Below are positions 1 to 9,923 of a stretch of DNA of 13,942 bases, piece by piece (the stretch's first letter is position 1; each line of letters opens with the position of its first letter). The translations under genes were made by a program, and so were the position numbers. This stretch comes from Paramecium sonneborni (taxonomy: Eukaryota; Ciliophora; Oligohymenophorea; Peniculida; Parameciidae). The notes beneath the pieces were generated by a model. That model saw only the letters and a list, made by a program, of their open reading frames with translations, made no database searches and was not told where the DNA came from. The stretch lies in the NCBI GenBank assembly GCA_905182985.1, contig CAJJDN010000061.1, positions 516,138 through 530,079 of the forward strand. The letters run 5' to 3'.

Positions 1-1
1 A

Positions 2-527
2 TTCGGAATTCTTAATAAATTATTTTTTATTGAGGATATTTATTGAGATGAATTATTAAATGTAAATTGTGTCATTTTAATCTCTAAGAACATTACAATA
101 ATGTGTGACAGTATTTATAGAAAGCTCTTCAAAGTAAAGTTAAAATCCTAATAAGCTTTAAAGGCTGAAAAGAAAACTATAAGAAAAAAAAATCACCTAA
201 ACGAAAACTATAATCCAAATCATGAGGATGCTATTAAGCAGAATAAATTTGTAATCAAAATTTTGTTGAATAAAAATTGTGGAACTATAAAAAACTAATG
301 ATTAATTACACATATTAACATAATTTAATTTGTTTGATCGTAAGGATTTTACGATTCTATTTACAAAGAAGAATAAAATTAAGTAAACATAAAAAAATTT
401 TAATGAGAGTGATTCATAGGATGAGCAATATTATTCTGAATTTTACAATTATCTTGTAGATAAAATACAACCTATAGATTCAAAATTTTAAATAATCATA
501 GTTGTAAGAAAAATAACATCATCTTGA
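2..527 (+). pseudogene. left-truncated relic of an unknown protein gene
   Basis: Read with code 6, this stretch encodes protein-like sequence in two frames. The first frame enters from the window edge, meets a TGA at 44, then contains a clean 66-codon ORF from ATG 101 to TGA 299, including NENYNPNHEDAIKQNKF. The second frame, one base further on, runs from about 270 to TGA 525 and includes NESDSQDEQYYSEFYNY. No GTA...TAG intron joins the two, so a +1 indel near 245-270 is the simplest reading. The acidic and Gln/Asn-rich composition looks coding, but no domain is recognised. The gene is cut by the left edge. The ORF 101-301 could alternatively be a small independent gene. Function unknown. 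Confidence 0.45.
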
Positions 528-629
528 TCTAAATTAAATTAAATTTTAAATACATAAATTCAAATCCGAAATGTTTCTTAATTTTGGTTTTTTAGAAAAA
601 GCATAAAATAAAAGCAATAATTGAATTCT

Positions 630-647
630 GTATATATAAATATATAC
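630..647. repeat. 8-bp inverted repeat, 2-nt centre
   Basis: GTATATAT and ATATATAC form a perfect dyad around a 2-nt centre, about 90 bp upstream of the ATG at 735. Alternating TA sequence makes such dyads common in AT-rich DNA, so a regulatory role is only a possibility. Confidence 0.5.
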
Positions 648-658
648 AAATATTTAAA

Positions 659-684
659 TAATAGAATAAAATTTTATTCTATTA
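659..684. repeat. perfect 26-bp palindrome upstream of the 735-1612 gene
   Basis: The left arm TAATAGAATAAAA is the exact reverse complement of the right arm, with no spacer. The centre lies about 64 bp before the ATG at 735, in the presumed promoter or 5' UTR. It could be a binding site for a dimeric factor, an RNA hairpin in the leader, or chance in AT-rich DNA. Confidence 0.75.
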
Positions 685-734
685 AATAAATTTTATTGTC
701 TTAAGTAAAAAGCAAAGTGTCAAAATAAAAATTA

Positions 735-1612
735 ATGTATAGACCTTCATAATTTTCTAATTACGAAAATTAATTGGAAACTAAGAAGAATCAAAGGCAG
801 GCTTAGAAATAATTATTTAAATAAGAATAACTCTAGGATTCAGCTTTAATACAATATTATATTTTTGAAGATTATCAGAACTTGATAAACTTGATTTATT
901 CTTTAATTACTGTTTAAAACTATTTTGAAAATGATCCAAATAATCAAGTGGTTGCTTTGAGCAGAAATAAAATTGTTGCTTAACTAAATTTATCAAATAC
1001 ACTTCATCAAGATTTATAGTCAAAATATATAAGCAAATAACATTAATAATTTATCAAATAGGAGAGGAAAAAAGTTTTAGATTTTATATCTCATCTACCT
1101 TCAGAAATAAGAAACTCTTAATATCTTTAAACGTATAAAATTAATAGTCTGTCTGATAATGTTAAAAGCGCATTTCAATAACTTGAACATATCAGTATAA
1201 CTCCTAATTTTAATTAAAATGTTGTAGCCTAAACTGTGTAATCAATGTAATTAATTGATTAAAGGATTAATTAAATAACATCTTCGAATCACTATAATGT
1301 GCCATCATTCAATGATGTCTAATTAAAAGCAAAGTATTGAGTAATAAATATATATTTAGTTAATATCAGAATATTACTCAAAAAAAGTTAGAGGCTTCCT
1401 TTCCTAAGTCTATTTCATTATCCAATTAATAATATTACCAATAATAGAAAAATTCATCATAATATGTTGGAAGAAGTTAATCATGCAAAAATGTTCCTTA
1501 ACAAAGAAATTAATAAATTAATTAAAGTAATTTTCGTAATAGCTAATTCTAAAATAAATAGGGATAAGGTTATTTGGCTAATTGTACAATTTTAGGTAAA
1601 AATTTAGGATGA
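735..1612 (+). CDS. Gln-rich protein of unknown function, one intron
   Basis: In code 6 this is a complete 283-codon gene: exon 735-1333, intron 1334-1359, exon 1360-1612 with stop TGA 1610. The ATG at 735 is the first in frame after AT-rich upstream sequence. The first 200 residues are mixed and partly helical, with a charged N-terminus (ENQLETKKNQRQAQKQ) and a middle block VLDFISHLPSEIRNSQYLQ. The last 80 residues are low-complexity, rich in Gln, Asn and Ser (NQQYYQQQKNSSQYVGRSQS). No signal peptide or membrane helix is seen, so it is probably intracellular. Many Gln are TAA/TAG and no TGA interrupts the spliced frame. I do not recognise a family. Helical plus Gln/Asn-rich tails are common in ciliate cytoskeletal and regulatory proteins, but that does not identify a function here. 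Confidence 0.8.
1334..1359 (+). other. 26-nt intron (GTA...TAG)
   Basis: It starts GTATTGAG and ends TATTTAG. Its length is 3n+2 and it contains the TGA at 1338, so retention would truncate the protein at once. Removal joins two frames that are both strongly coding, across codon aa|t (Asn). This matches the known length and border rules of Paramecium introns. Confidence 0.85.
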
Positions 1613-1766
1613 ATATATATACGAAAAGCATATTATATCAATTATTAATTAAATTAAATTGATTTGTTACCCTTTGATAAAAATGTATAATTTCTATTTT
1701 ATCAGTGTAAATATAAGAAAGTTCAATCTTAATTTAAATTAGATTATGTTTCTTAAAATAAATTGA

Positions 1767-2870
1767 TCAGTTTATTTGTTTATTTAATTGTTATTATAAA
1801 TTTTATCTTTTTGTAAATGTTTCTCTCTAAACTGACAATCTAAAAAAAACTTTTCATCATCAACAACATCATTTAATTGAAACATATTTGTAATTTTTTA
1901 AATATTCTATTTCTATTCATTCTAAAATCTACATCAAAACCATGTGTAATTTTTGTTGAATCTTACTTCTAAATTTTATTGGTTATTTTTTGCAAAATAG
2001 ATTTATAGTTCACTCAAATTTACATAAGATTAACTTAGACAATTCTATTATTAGGATAAGGTTTTTTTAAATATAAATCTGTGAGCATTTGTCTTAATAT
2101 CAATTACACAAACAGTTTAGTAAAAACTATCTATAAAACTGTTCAACTTAAAACTAATAATAAATTATATCATATACATTTCTGCCCCAATATCTGTATC
2201 AACAAGGTATTCTAAAAATAAATTTTCTCTTTTGAATTTTATTCTAGCGTATTCATCTTCTTATGAATTAAGTCTTTTACATATAAAGTAAGATAGGTAG
2301 ATAAATTAAATTCTATAATTAATTATTTAAAGCATCCATAACCATTTTTGTGTTATAAACTCTCTTGAAATAAACCTAAATATTCATCATATTAATATTA
2401 ATTTTCAAAATTCTTCAAAAATTAATAGAATATTTTAAATATTTCTAAATTTGAAAAAGAGGATTAATTAAAGTAATCTCTTAATCTGTTCTAATTCTAC
2501 ATAGAGCATAATCATCAGGACACTCAATGCATTATATATTTATTAAATTTAACCTTTTTGTTCATTGTAACATGAAAAATGGTAAATTAATTGTTATAAT
2601 GTAAGCATAATTAGAAAAATTCTTAAGAATATCTCTCACACTCAATATCATAATCAATCGCATTTTAGCTTTCACCAAAAACAGTTTAATAGTAATACCG
2701 TAATTTTTCCTGTATTTAAATGAGTATTAAGTAATTTTATGTATTTTACAATAGAATACACATCATTATATATAGGATCTCTCTTTACTAATTGATAAGC
2801 CTCCTTATTAAATTGATGAAAAATCTTTTTATAATCGTATTCTTAACTTTTGAGTGAACTTGTTATTAAA
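1767..2870 (-). pseudogene. multiply frameshifted relic of an unknown gene
   Basis: The minus strand encodes convincing protein blocks, but they change frame at least five times: DPIYNDVYSIVKYIKLLNTH near 2750, then GESQNAIDYDIECERYSQEF near 2645, CIECPDDYALCRIRTDQE near 2500, YARIKFKRENLFLEYLVDTD near 2225, and further blocks to about 1800. I looked for GTA...TAG introns at each junction and found none of suitable length and phase. Shifts go both ways, which fits a decayed gene better than a one-sided sequencing artefact. No in-frame ATG opens the first block, so the 5' end is lost or overlaps the divergent gene at 2879. It faces the 735-1612 gene tail to tail. About 360 residues could be accounted for. 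No domain is recognised. Confidence 0.5.
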
Positions 2871-2878
2871 AAATTTGA

Positions 2879-3551
2879 ATAAAATATTTCCTTCTTATAT
2901 TGCTTTTGAAGTATTCGGATTTCTCTACTTTTCCAGCTTCAAATGCAAATGCGAAATATACTTAACAAGATTTATATGATTTAAGATAAAAATCAACTAT
3001 TAGGGGAAACTATAAAGATGTAGCCGCAGAAAATAATGGTGCCCTTCTATCATCTGCCAGAAATAATATTTTTGTTGTTTTAACTATTGACAATTGTCCT
3101 CTTAGAAATCTACTCTATTTTAGGAGTCCAACGACTACACAAGTTGGACATATGGGTGTAACTCTACATGGGTAGGTTATTATAGAATTTTATAAGCTTA
3201 TGAAATAAATAGGGTGAGGTTTTGGATGTATGACCATGATGCCAGGATCACTGATATACAAATTTTTACAGTGGGATAAGATAGAATATCAGAAACTTAG
3301 ATATTTGATGGCCTTGTATAACCTGGAATATGGTAGAATTAATTAGATTTTATTTAGAATTTAGATTAAGTTATAAAAAAATATTTTTGGACAAAGAAAT
3401 TAAATACAAAGAAAAATCCTTTGGAGTGATTGTGGGCACTGTTAAGTTTACTGATTAATTAGTTTCGAAAGTAAGATTTTATAACAAAGCAGGAAACAAT
3501 TTGTCTGAACATATGTTGATAATAAAAATTTAAGCATATTACAGCTTTTGA
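2879..3551 (+). pseudogene. secreted-type protein with discoidin (F5/8 type C)-like domain, damaged
   Basis: The first frame opens after TGA 2876 with a signal-peptide-like segment IKYFLLILLL, then KYTQQDLYDLRQKS and NYKDVAAENNGALLSSARNN. After a probable intron at 3074-3105 it continues ESNDYTSWTYGCNSTW and YEINRVRFWMYDHDARITDI. The last block, in another frame, ends VRFYNKAGNNLSEHMLIIK...AYYSF and TGA 3549. An N-terminal SSA-type strand, W...W before a conserved IxxVRF strand and a final VRFYN...IIKIQAYY strand are the order expected of a galactose-binding-like discoidin domain. No in-frame ATG exists: the expected start is ATA at 2879. The second frame change lies between about 3300 and 3381, explained either by one base missing in the A7 run at 3375-3381 or by a GC...TAG intron at 3310-3335. 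If functional it would be secreted or at the cell surface. Confidence 0.55.
3074..3105 (+). other. probable 32-nt (or 29-nt) intron in the discoidin-like gene
   Basis: Removing 3074-3105, or alternatively 3077-3105, takes out the TGA at 3088 and joins SSARNNIF to KSTLFQESNDYTSW in frame. It ends CTCTTAG but starts GTT rather than the usual GTA, and is slightly long for Paramecium, so the call is moderate. Confidence 0.4.
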
Positions 3552-3661
3552 TTCTAGTAAATATATATAAGAAAATATTATATTATTTTTATATTCTTTT
3601 ATGTTTTGATGCTTTATTTTTCAAACATTTGTATGTTTTAAGATAAAAGAGCATGATTTGA

Positions 3662-5148
3662 TTATATAAAAGTAATTCTATTCAAACCTAGATTGATAAA
3701 TGTATGGAGCTTAATGTTTCCCAAACAATCATTTATCAAACTAATTATTTTCATTTAGAATTTTTTTTTCTATAAGAATTACCTCAATATCATTTTTAGT
3801 TTAAATCAAGCAAAGGGAAATATTAATTAATTAGTAGAGGTGCTTAACTTTTTTCATATAGAAAATTGATTTATTCAGCGCGAAGTCATAAAACATATAT
3901 TTATCATAAAGAAATTAACTAGTATAGTATAATTAAGAAATATATTCAAAATTATAAATTTAAGAATCTTAAATAAAAAGCAATTTAAAGATTTTATTCA
4001 TACGATTTAAGATAATCATTTAATTATTATTTTTTCACAATTAAAATAAAGAAAATACAATTCCTATTATTTTAATAATTTTTTTTTCTTCTATTCAATT
4101 CAATCATGGTTATTTGTGGATTGATAATCTTTGGATATAAATAAAAAAAGGAAGAAATTAAATTGATATTGAAGAAAGAGTCAAGTTTTCAAATAAAAGC
4201 ATTATTGAAGTATATTCTAATATTAAGCAAGAAAATTAGTTAATTAATAAATAAAAATAAATTTAATAGAATAGATTTATGGATATAACTACATTGATAG
4301 TTATCAATTGATGTTATATTCCTTCTACAATTTAAGTAAAAGATGTTTTTAAAAATCATAATTAGTGGATTTTAATTTAAACATTCCAATAAATTTAGGT
4401 ATTATAATTGTCATAGGATGTTAAAGCTAAGTAATATAGGAAGCACTTGTATAATAAGGATTTCAGAAATTATAATGGTAGATGAATATGATCAGATAGG
4501 AAAAAGGATGACTTTAGGAAAGAAATAAGGAGAAAATAAATTTAATAGGAGAGAGAGAATATTGACTTTATTTTAAAATAAAACCTATTATAGGTTGTAA
4601 TTAAGAATAGATAGAGGAAAATAAGAATCTATCAGGATAAAATGAATTTTTACATAGAACTTTGATAATTTAACGATCAAAAGACTTAAATCTAATTCCA
4701 AAAAATATATTCAATAGTAAGCATCTGGTTGAAAACACCAGTAATAGAAAAATAAATTGTTCTTACGAAACACTTCAATAAGGTCTGGATACATATGTTA
4801 TATTGAATCATACAAGCATGGACTCTATGCTGTTTTAGCTGATGATTTGCTTAACTTACCTCCTCATGGATAAGTTAGATTACATAAAAATTAGAAATAA
4901 TGATTTCCATTTAGAGAACACGCCCAAAAGAGAAATCTGAATTATTTGGATCCCTTAACATTCATTCACATGTAACATTGAAGTATATGAGTATATATTA
5001 AAATTCTCTAGCAGTTAGATATTAATGGAAAGGAGATTTCATTATCTTAAAAAAAACCTTTGATGAAAGAGAATGTTTAGTTATGAATTCTAAATATATT
5101 ACAACCTATTCCAGTGATATTTATACAAATGTGATTAAAATTTAATGA
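3662..5148 (+). pseudogene. frameshifted relic of a membrane-anchored unknown protein
   Basis: A long open frame (3662-4293, ATG at 3704) encodes an N-terminal region rich in Tyr, Lys and Phe, ending in a hydrophobic helix LLFNSIMVICGLIIFGYK. Coding then appears to move through successive frames, each step one base back: from about 4150 (IDIEERVKFSNKSIIEVYSN, KKDDFRKEIRRKQIQQEREN), from about 4580 (EQIEENKNLSGQNEFLHRTL), from about 4780 (ESYKHGLYAVLADDLLNLPP) and finally DERECLVMNSKYITTYSSD to TGA 5146. TGAs interrupt at 4309, 4483, 4489 and 4901. The first step coincides with the A7 run at 4143-4149 and the last can be placed at the A8 run at 5049-5056. In 4680-5060 two frames are open over the same stretch, so the choice there is uncertain. 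Predicted architecture: short extracytoplasmic or cytoplasmic N-part, one helix, charged Gln-rich middle. No family recognised. Confidence 0.45.
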
Positions 5149-5352
5149 TACTTTCTTTAAATTTTATTATGTAATAATAAACATAGTTAAAGTAATTGAC
5201 ATAATAATGTATCAAAATAACAAATAAATATTTTTACTATATTCCTATTAAAATATATAAAGAATGAAAAATATCATACGAATCAAAAACTTAAATTTAA
5301 TTTTAATATGTAGATATTAAATATACATAAATTCTTAATTATTTTTTTTTAT

Positions 5353-7290
5353 ATGTTTTAATAGAGCCATTAAAAACCTAACCAATAATAATAAAATTAT
5401 TCTTAAAAATCATAACAGCAACATAATGAAAATAGAAATAAATAGCCTAATTAACCATAAAATTATTTTTGGCGTAATATCCCATATTCTAAGCATTAAA
5501 TATAATCAGCAAAACAAATAGGCTAGTTAATTACTGAAATAGAAAAATTTCCAATTGATAAATTGATTCATAAAGAAGAATTAGAAAAAACTTGTCATAA
5601 ATTCTTTTCAGAGGTTTTATCGGATTTTGATGATGTTACAGACTTTGAATAATTAAAAAAAATAAACGAGCAGCATTTTAATTAAATAATATAAAAATTG
5701 CAAATTTAATTATCTGAAAAACCTAACCTTATTCATGATTTTGGTGATAAAGTTAAAATGTCACAGTTATATTAAGTAATGAAAATTATAAAAAGTCCAA
5801 AAAGAAGTTTGTATATAACAAAAGATATAACAAAAGAAGATTACTTTGATAAAATTAAAGAGAAATTAAGTCTTGAGGAAGTAGAACATTTGAAAAACTT
5901 TGATGATTAATAAGCAACTTTGAAAGGATAAGGCATTTTCGAGAATTTCAAAATTGAACCTTCTTAGGTTTTGAAAACCTAATTAAATCTAATTAGGTAA
6001 TAGGGATTTTAAAATGAGGATCATGTAAATTCTATTTTATTAATATAATAGTTTTAGTCAATGTCCTTTGAAATATATAAAATTTTGGCATTTCCATATT
6101 TATACTTAAAATAATGTTATAAGTATGACGTTGAAGGTTAAAGTTTACATTTTTAGCTACCTAAGAATATTAGTATTGAGGTTAGATCTTATGAAATAGA
6201 AAAAATTGCTCTTTTAAATTAGAATTCAATGATTAGCCTTATTCCATCTTCATTACTTATGAATAATATATTACCATTCTTAGGTATTATAGATACATTC
6301 AAATTGAGAATAGTGTGTAAATATTTAAAGACTATGTAATAATATATTGATTGTTAGAGTTGAAAAATATTGGTATATCCCTCATAAGAAAGAAATTATA
6401 AAGTATGAATTAGCAAAATAGTTAGCTTACAACAATGAAGCTTTTAAAAACATTTAGATTCCAGCATAAAAACTTAAATAGAAATTAAGGGTTTGTATTG
6501 ATATGGTAATGAATTTTATTAATTGGGGGGATTTACATAAATAAATAGAAGCTAATTAACTCGATATTGATGTTTATAGACCACTTATTATGATGCTTAG
6601 ATTATTTAATAAATAAAAATATATCTCTAAACCTTCTGAAATTAATGGTTTATTTAGTATTGCATAATTAGCAAATAATATTAAATAATAAATTAATGAT
6701 TACTTAAATTTATAATTTATACCTTTAAGTTTTAAATAAATGAGGCAAATTTAATAATAGACATTGTCAGCACCTGAATTTACTGTGGAAGGTGCAATTC
6801 ATGATGAATTAAGTTTGGGCGAATTACTTACATTTTTACTTTAAGCTTTATATTTTCACGGTTGGATGACTTAAATAATTGCAGTCTATAAGGAAATACT
6901 AAAAAAGAGATAAAAGTAAAAATATTATCTATAAAATAGGGAACTTTAAAATTTTGATAGTTAACAACATTATAATAATGACTTCTTAAATTAAGCATTA
7001 AAATACATTTATAAAATAAATTCTTTTTCATCTAATAAAGATAATTAATTAAAAATTGATATAATGTAAATAGTATTATTATTTTATGTTAAATATAGAG
7101 CAAGGTATTATTAGAGAGTTTAAAAAAAATAAATTTCTGCTCTGAAGCAATTCCAAAAACCGAGCATACTGGTATTATACATTAAAATAACGATGTTATC
7201 AAAATTCATCTAGATATCTATTTCTAAATTGAACTATAATCATATCTTTGTTCTCCTGACGAATATTGTTTTGAGGATGAAGTTGATTGA
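5353..7290 (+). CDS. F-box-like protein with Gln-rich N-terminus, two introns
   Basis: Complete code-6 gene of 629 codons in three exons (5353-6335, 6358-7072, 7099-7290; stop TGA 7288) with no internal TGA. ATG 5353 is the first in frame after a poly-T stretch. Residues 1-45 are Gln/Asn-rich. Residues 60-290 are helical and charged (DKIKEKLSLEEVEHLKNFDD). Residues about 296-335 read SSLLMNNILPFLGIIDTFKL-RIVCKYLKTIVEKYW, with the Leu-Pro-Leu, Leu-Arg-x-Val-Cys-Lys and final Trp spacing of an F-box. The 290 residues after it (for example ELSLGELLTFLLQALYFHGW) match nothing I know, and the tail is acidic (SPDEYCFEDEVD). F-box proteins present substrates to SCF ubiquitin ligases through Skp1, so a role in targeted protein turnover is plausible. 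The gene is certain; the F-box assignment is moderate. Confidence 0.85.
6336..6357 (+). other. 22-nt intron (GTA...TAG), first intron of the F-box-like gene
   Basis: It runs from GTAATAATAT to TTGTTAG and is 3n+1 long. Splicing joins KYLKT to IVEKYW inside the F-box-like segment. If it is retained, translation meets TGA at 6361. This is at the lower end of the Paramecium intron size range. Confidence 0.9.
7073..7098 (+). other. 26-nt intron (GTA...TAG), second intron of the F-box-like gene
   Basis: It starts GTATTATTAT and ends AAATATAG, 3n+2 long, between codons (phase 0). Splicing joins KIDIMQI to SKVLLESLKKINFCSEA and leads to the acidic C-terminus. The unspliced frame runs on without a TGA for more than 300 nt but in a non-coding-like composition. 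Confidence 0.9.
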
Positions 7291-7445
7291 AATTTATAAA
7301 ATAAGACTAATTTATAAATATATATTTAGAATTGAATATTTTAGGATTAAGTAATTGTTTTAAAAATATTAAATATTATTCATTTTTTAGAATAAACTTA
7401 ATCTTTAGATAAACATAGACATAAATGAGATTATGATCATTATTT

Positions 7446-9862
7446 CAAAATTATGATCAAAAATATAATTCTAAAAAATCAATAAATATATAGTAAATAA
7501 TTTATTCTTCATCTAATAAATTATCAAATAATATGAATTCATCTTCAAATAAAATTATATTTAAACTAAAAAATGTCTTAAATCATATTAGGATCCTTCA
7601 TTTTTTAGAACAGTATTCTGAAATTGTGAGATGCTGTAACAATTAAGATTGCAGAGATAAATTTATTTTTGATATTTCGTCTTTATAAGATTTATAGAAA
7701 TTATGAATTACTGATAAATACTTAATATTGCAGTTAAATTGGAATAGATTCATTAACAATTATTTTACTTTTCAGATCCTTAAGAATCATGTTTTCTAAT
7801 GCAAGTGTAGAATTAATATTTTAATCATAAAAATATTTATAATTTTTGTTATTTACCAATATATCATCCAAAAATTTTGATTAAATAGAAATCAGTTTAA
7901 TTCTCATATTCCAATATTGTAAGTAAAATTGATTTGATACTTTCTAATTTTTCCATTAGCTAAAGTGCATTTTAGAGTATTGAATCCTTATTTATTGCAG
8001 AAGTATTTGTAAAATCATTTTGAATAATGTTATCATGCAAAATACTGCCTTTATCAATTACTCATTATTTAATTTTTAATCAAAATAAGTTTAGGGAATA
8101 ATTTAAATAACAAAATTATGATAATTTATATATTGTATATAGAATCAGCATTCTTAAAATTATCTAAAATTGAATTAGATCTTTAAAATACTTTACTTTA
8201 TTTAATTTATCTTAAGATGTTTTATCAGTTTTCATATAAATGTATTCTTTTTATGATATTTAATAAACTCTATTAATTAACTTCCAATATAATTTTTATA
8301 TTTTCAACATTTCTAACTAACTCACTTAATAATTGGCTTTGAAAATTTTAGAATAATTGAAAACACAAATCTTCTAAATACTTAAATATCAAAAATCAAA
8401 ATTCCATACAAAATCTCCTTCATCCTTAATTTGTTTATTAGCCAAAAAAAAAAATAAATTACCAAATATTTTTAGTTTATATTTATTACCATTTCAAATA
8501 TACCAATCTTTAATTTTCTGAGTATTGATTTGCTTATAAATAAATCAAAGTTAATCAAATTTAACATATGTTACTCGTTAGATTGAGATAACTAAGGTTA
8601 CCTTTACTCAAAATGTTCTTATTTAATCAATTTTAATTAATCTTATTTCTTTATTAATTATAGAATCAGATAAAATTATAAATATTTCACTTTAAAATAT
8701 TTAATATTAAGAAAATTTTCTCCATTTTTATATTAATAACAGCAATAAGTGAAACAGATAGCCTATTGTACGTCTCCTCATCATTAAATTTAAAAACCAT
8801 TGTAAATTTGTTTTGTAAAAATAAAGCATTCACTCATTCTACAAATGTTTTTATTACATTAATTTTACTGATTTTATATTTTTAAATTATACTATAAATA
8901 GCCACAACTTTCTATCTTAATAATTATGGGCTAATATTATGAACTGTAAGTTAACGAGAGTCTAAATCTATAAAATCTAAATGAAATTATTTTCTAAATT
9001 TTATAGATCAAAAATATTGGACGAGCATGATAATTTTCATTACAAAGTATTACTTGTATAAATTGCACATTTTCTCAAATTCTTGCTTTATAAAGTTCGA
9101 TTTTTGATATCACATCTACTGAAAAAGGCTCAATAAATTTACTATTCCTATAGATTTAATAGAGAATAATTTATTATCAATTGATAAAAATTTTATGAAT
9201 CTAGGAAACTATCGAAGATTTTTTTATAGAAAGTATTGTGATTAATTCTAATTTTAAATAATAAATTTACCTAAATTAATGCTTAATAATGTCATAATAG
9301 ATTAAATTTAAATGTTATATTCATTCAATTTAATTTAAATAATATAATTTTCTTGAAAAGAACTTTGGCTTAGGAAAATATTAAAAAACCTTTTTAAATT
9401 GAAATATCAATTTTACAATTTAGAAAGTTCTTGAATTGACTTGATTAACTCTTTTAATTTGTTAAAAAAAAAAATTTAATTATAAATTTAATTTTATTTG
9501 ATAATCAGAAGAATAGAAGCTAGAAAATTTTTTTGACAAATAGTAATTGAGTTTTTTATATTCAAATTTTAAGGATAAATAAAATTTAAAATTATTTTAA
9601 GTAAAATATAAATTAAAATATATAAAACTTTATTGAACTCTTAAAGTAGATATTTAAAGAAAGATTGAAAAATTAGAGTATAAATTATTCATAAAAACTT
9701 CTAATAATGGAAAAAATAATTAAATTAACAATTTTTTGATATTCTGAAAAAATATTCTTAAAACTCATAATTTAATGATTCTCCTCTAATTTATTTGAAA
9801 TATTCTCTATCATTTCATTAATTTTTGCTAATAGAGTATAAGGCTTTATTTTTGACTTTCAT
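7446..9862 (-). pseudogene. long decayed gene (possibly two) of unknown function
   Basis: Reading the minus strand from an ATG at 9862, coding-like blocks follow each other almost without gaps but in changing frames. They include LLAKINEMIENISNKLEENH near 9800, EPFSVDVISKIELYKARI and ENVQFIQVILCNENYHARP around a TGA at 9075, NALFLQNKFTMVFKFNDEET near 8800, LANKQIKDEGDFVWNFDF near 8430, NALQLMEKLESIKSILLTIL near 7950 and LFEDEFILFDNLLDEEQ near 7530. TGAs break the blocks at 9075, 8834, 8494 and 8389, and frames shift both ways roughly every 60-200 bp. No GTA...TAG intron explains these. The predicted ancestor is a helical cytoplasmic protein of perhaps 750-800 residues. ATG 8801 could start a second gene. 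No domain is recognised. The F-box gene ends 155 bp beyond its 3' end, convergently. Confidence 0.5.
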
Positions 9863-9923
9863 TTTTGTTATTATAATTCTTAAAAAATTTAATTCTCAAA
9901 AATAAATATTCTTATTTTATTAA
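9863..9923. promoter_or_regulatory. 61-bp head-to-head spacer between a relic gene and the WD40 gene
   Basis: The two presumed start codons point away from each other with only 61 bp of nearly pure A/T between them, so any promoters must overlap here. Very short intergenic spacers are normal in Paramecium. No specific motif is identified. Confidence 0.3.

Noticed and set aside
4783..5060. Second open plus-strand frame (QQGLDTYVILNHTSM...)
   Set aside because: It is open and overlaps the frame containing ESYKHGLYAVLADDLLNLPP, but the latter has the more protein-like composition. The call remains uncertain and is noted in the feature.
6828..7031. 67-codon minus-strand ORF in the standard code
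   Set aside because: It lies antisense to the second exon of the intact F-box-like gene; its composition (Phe, Leu, Tyr-rich) is what antisense of AT-rich coding sequence gives.
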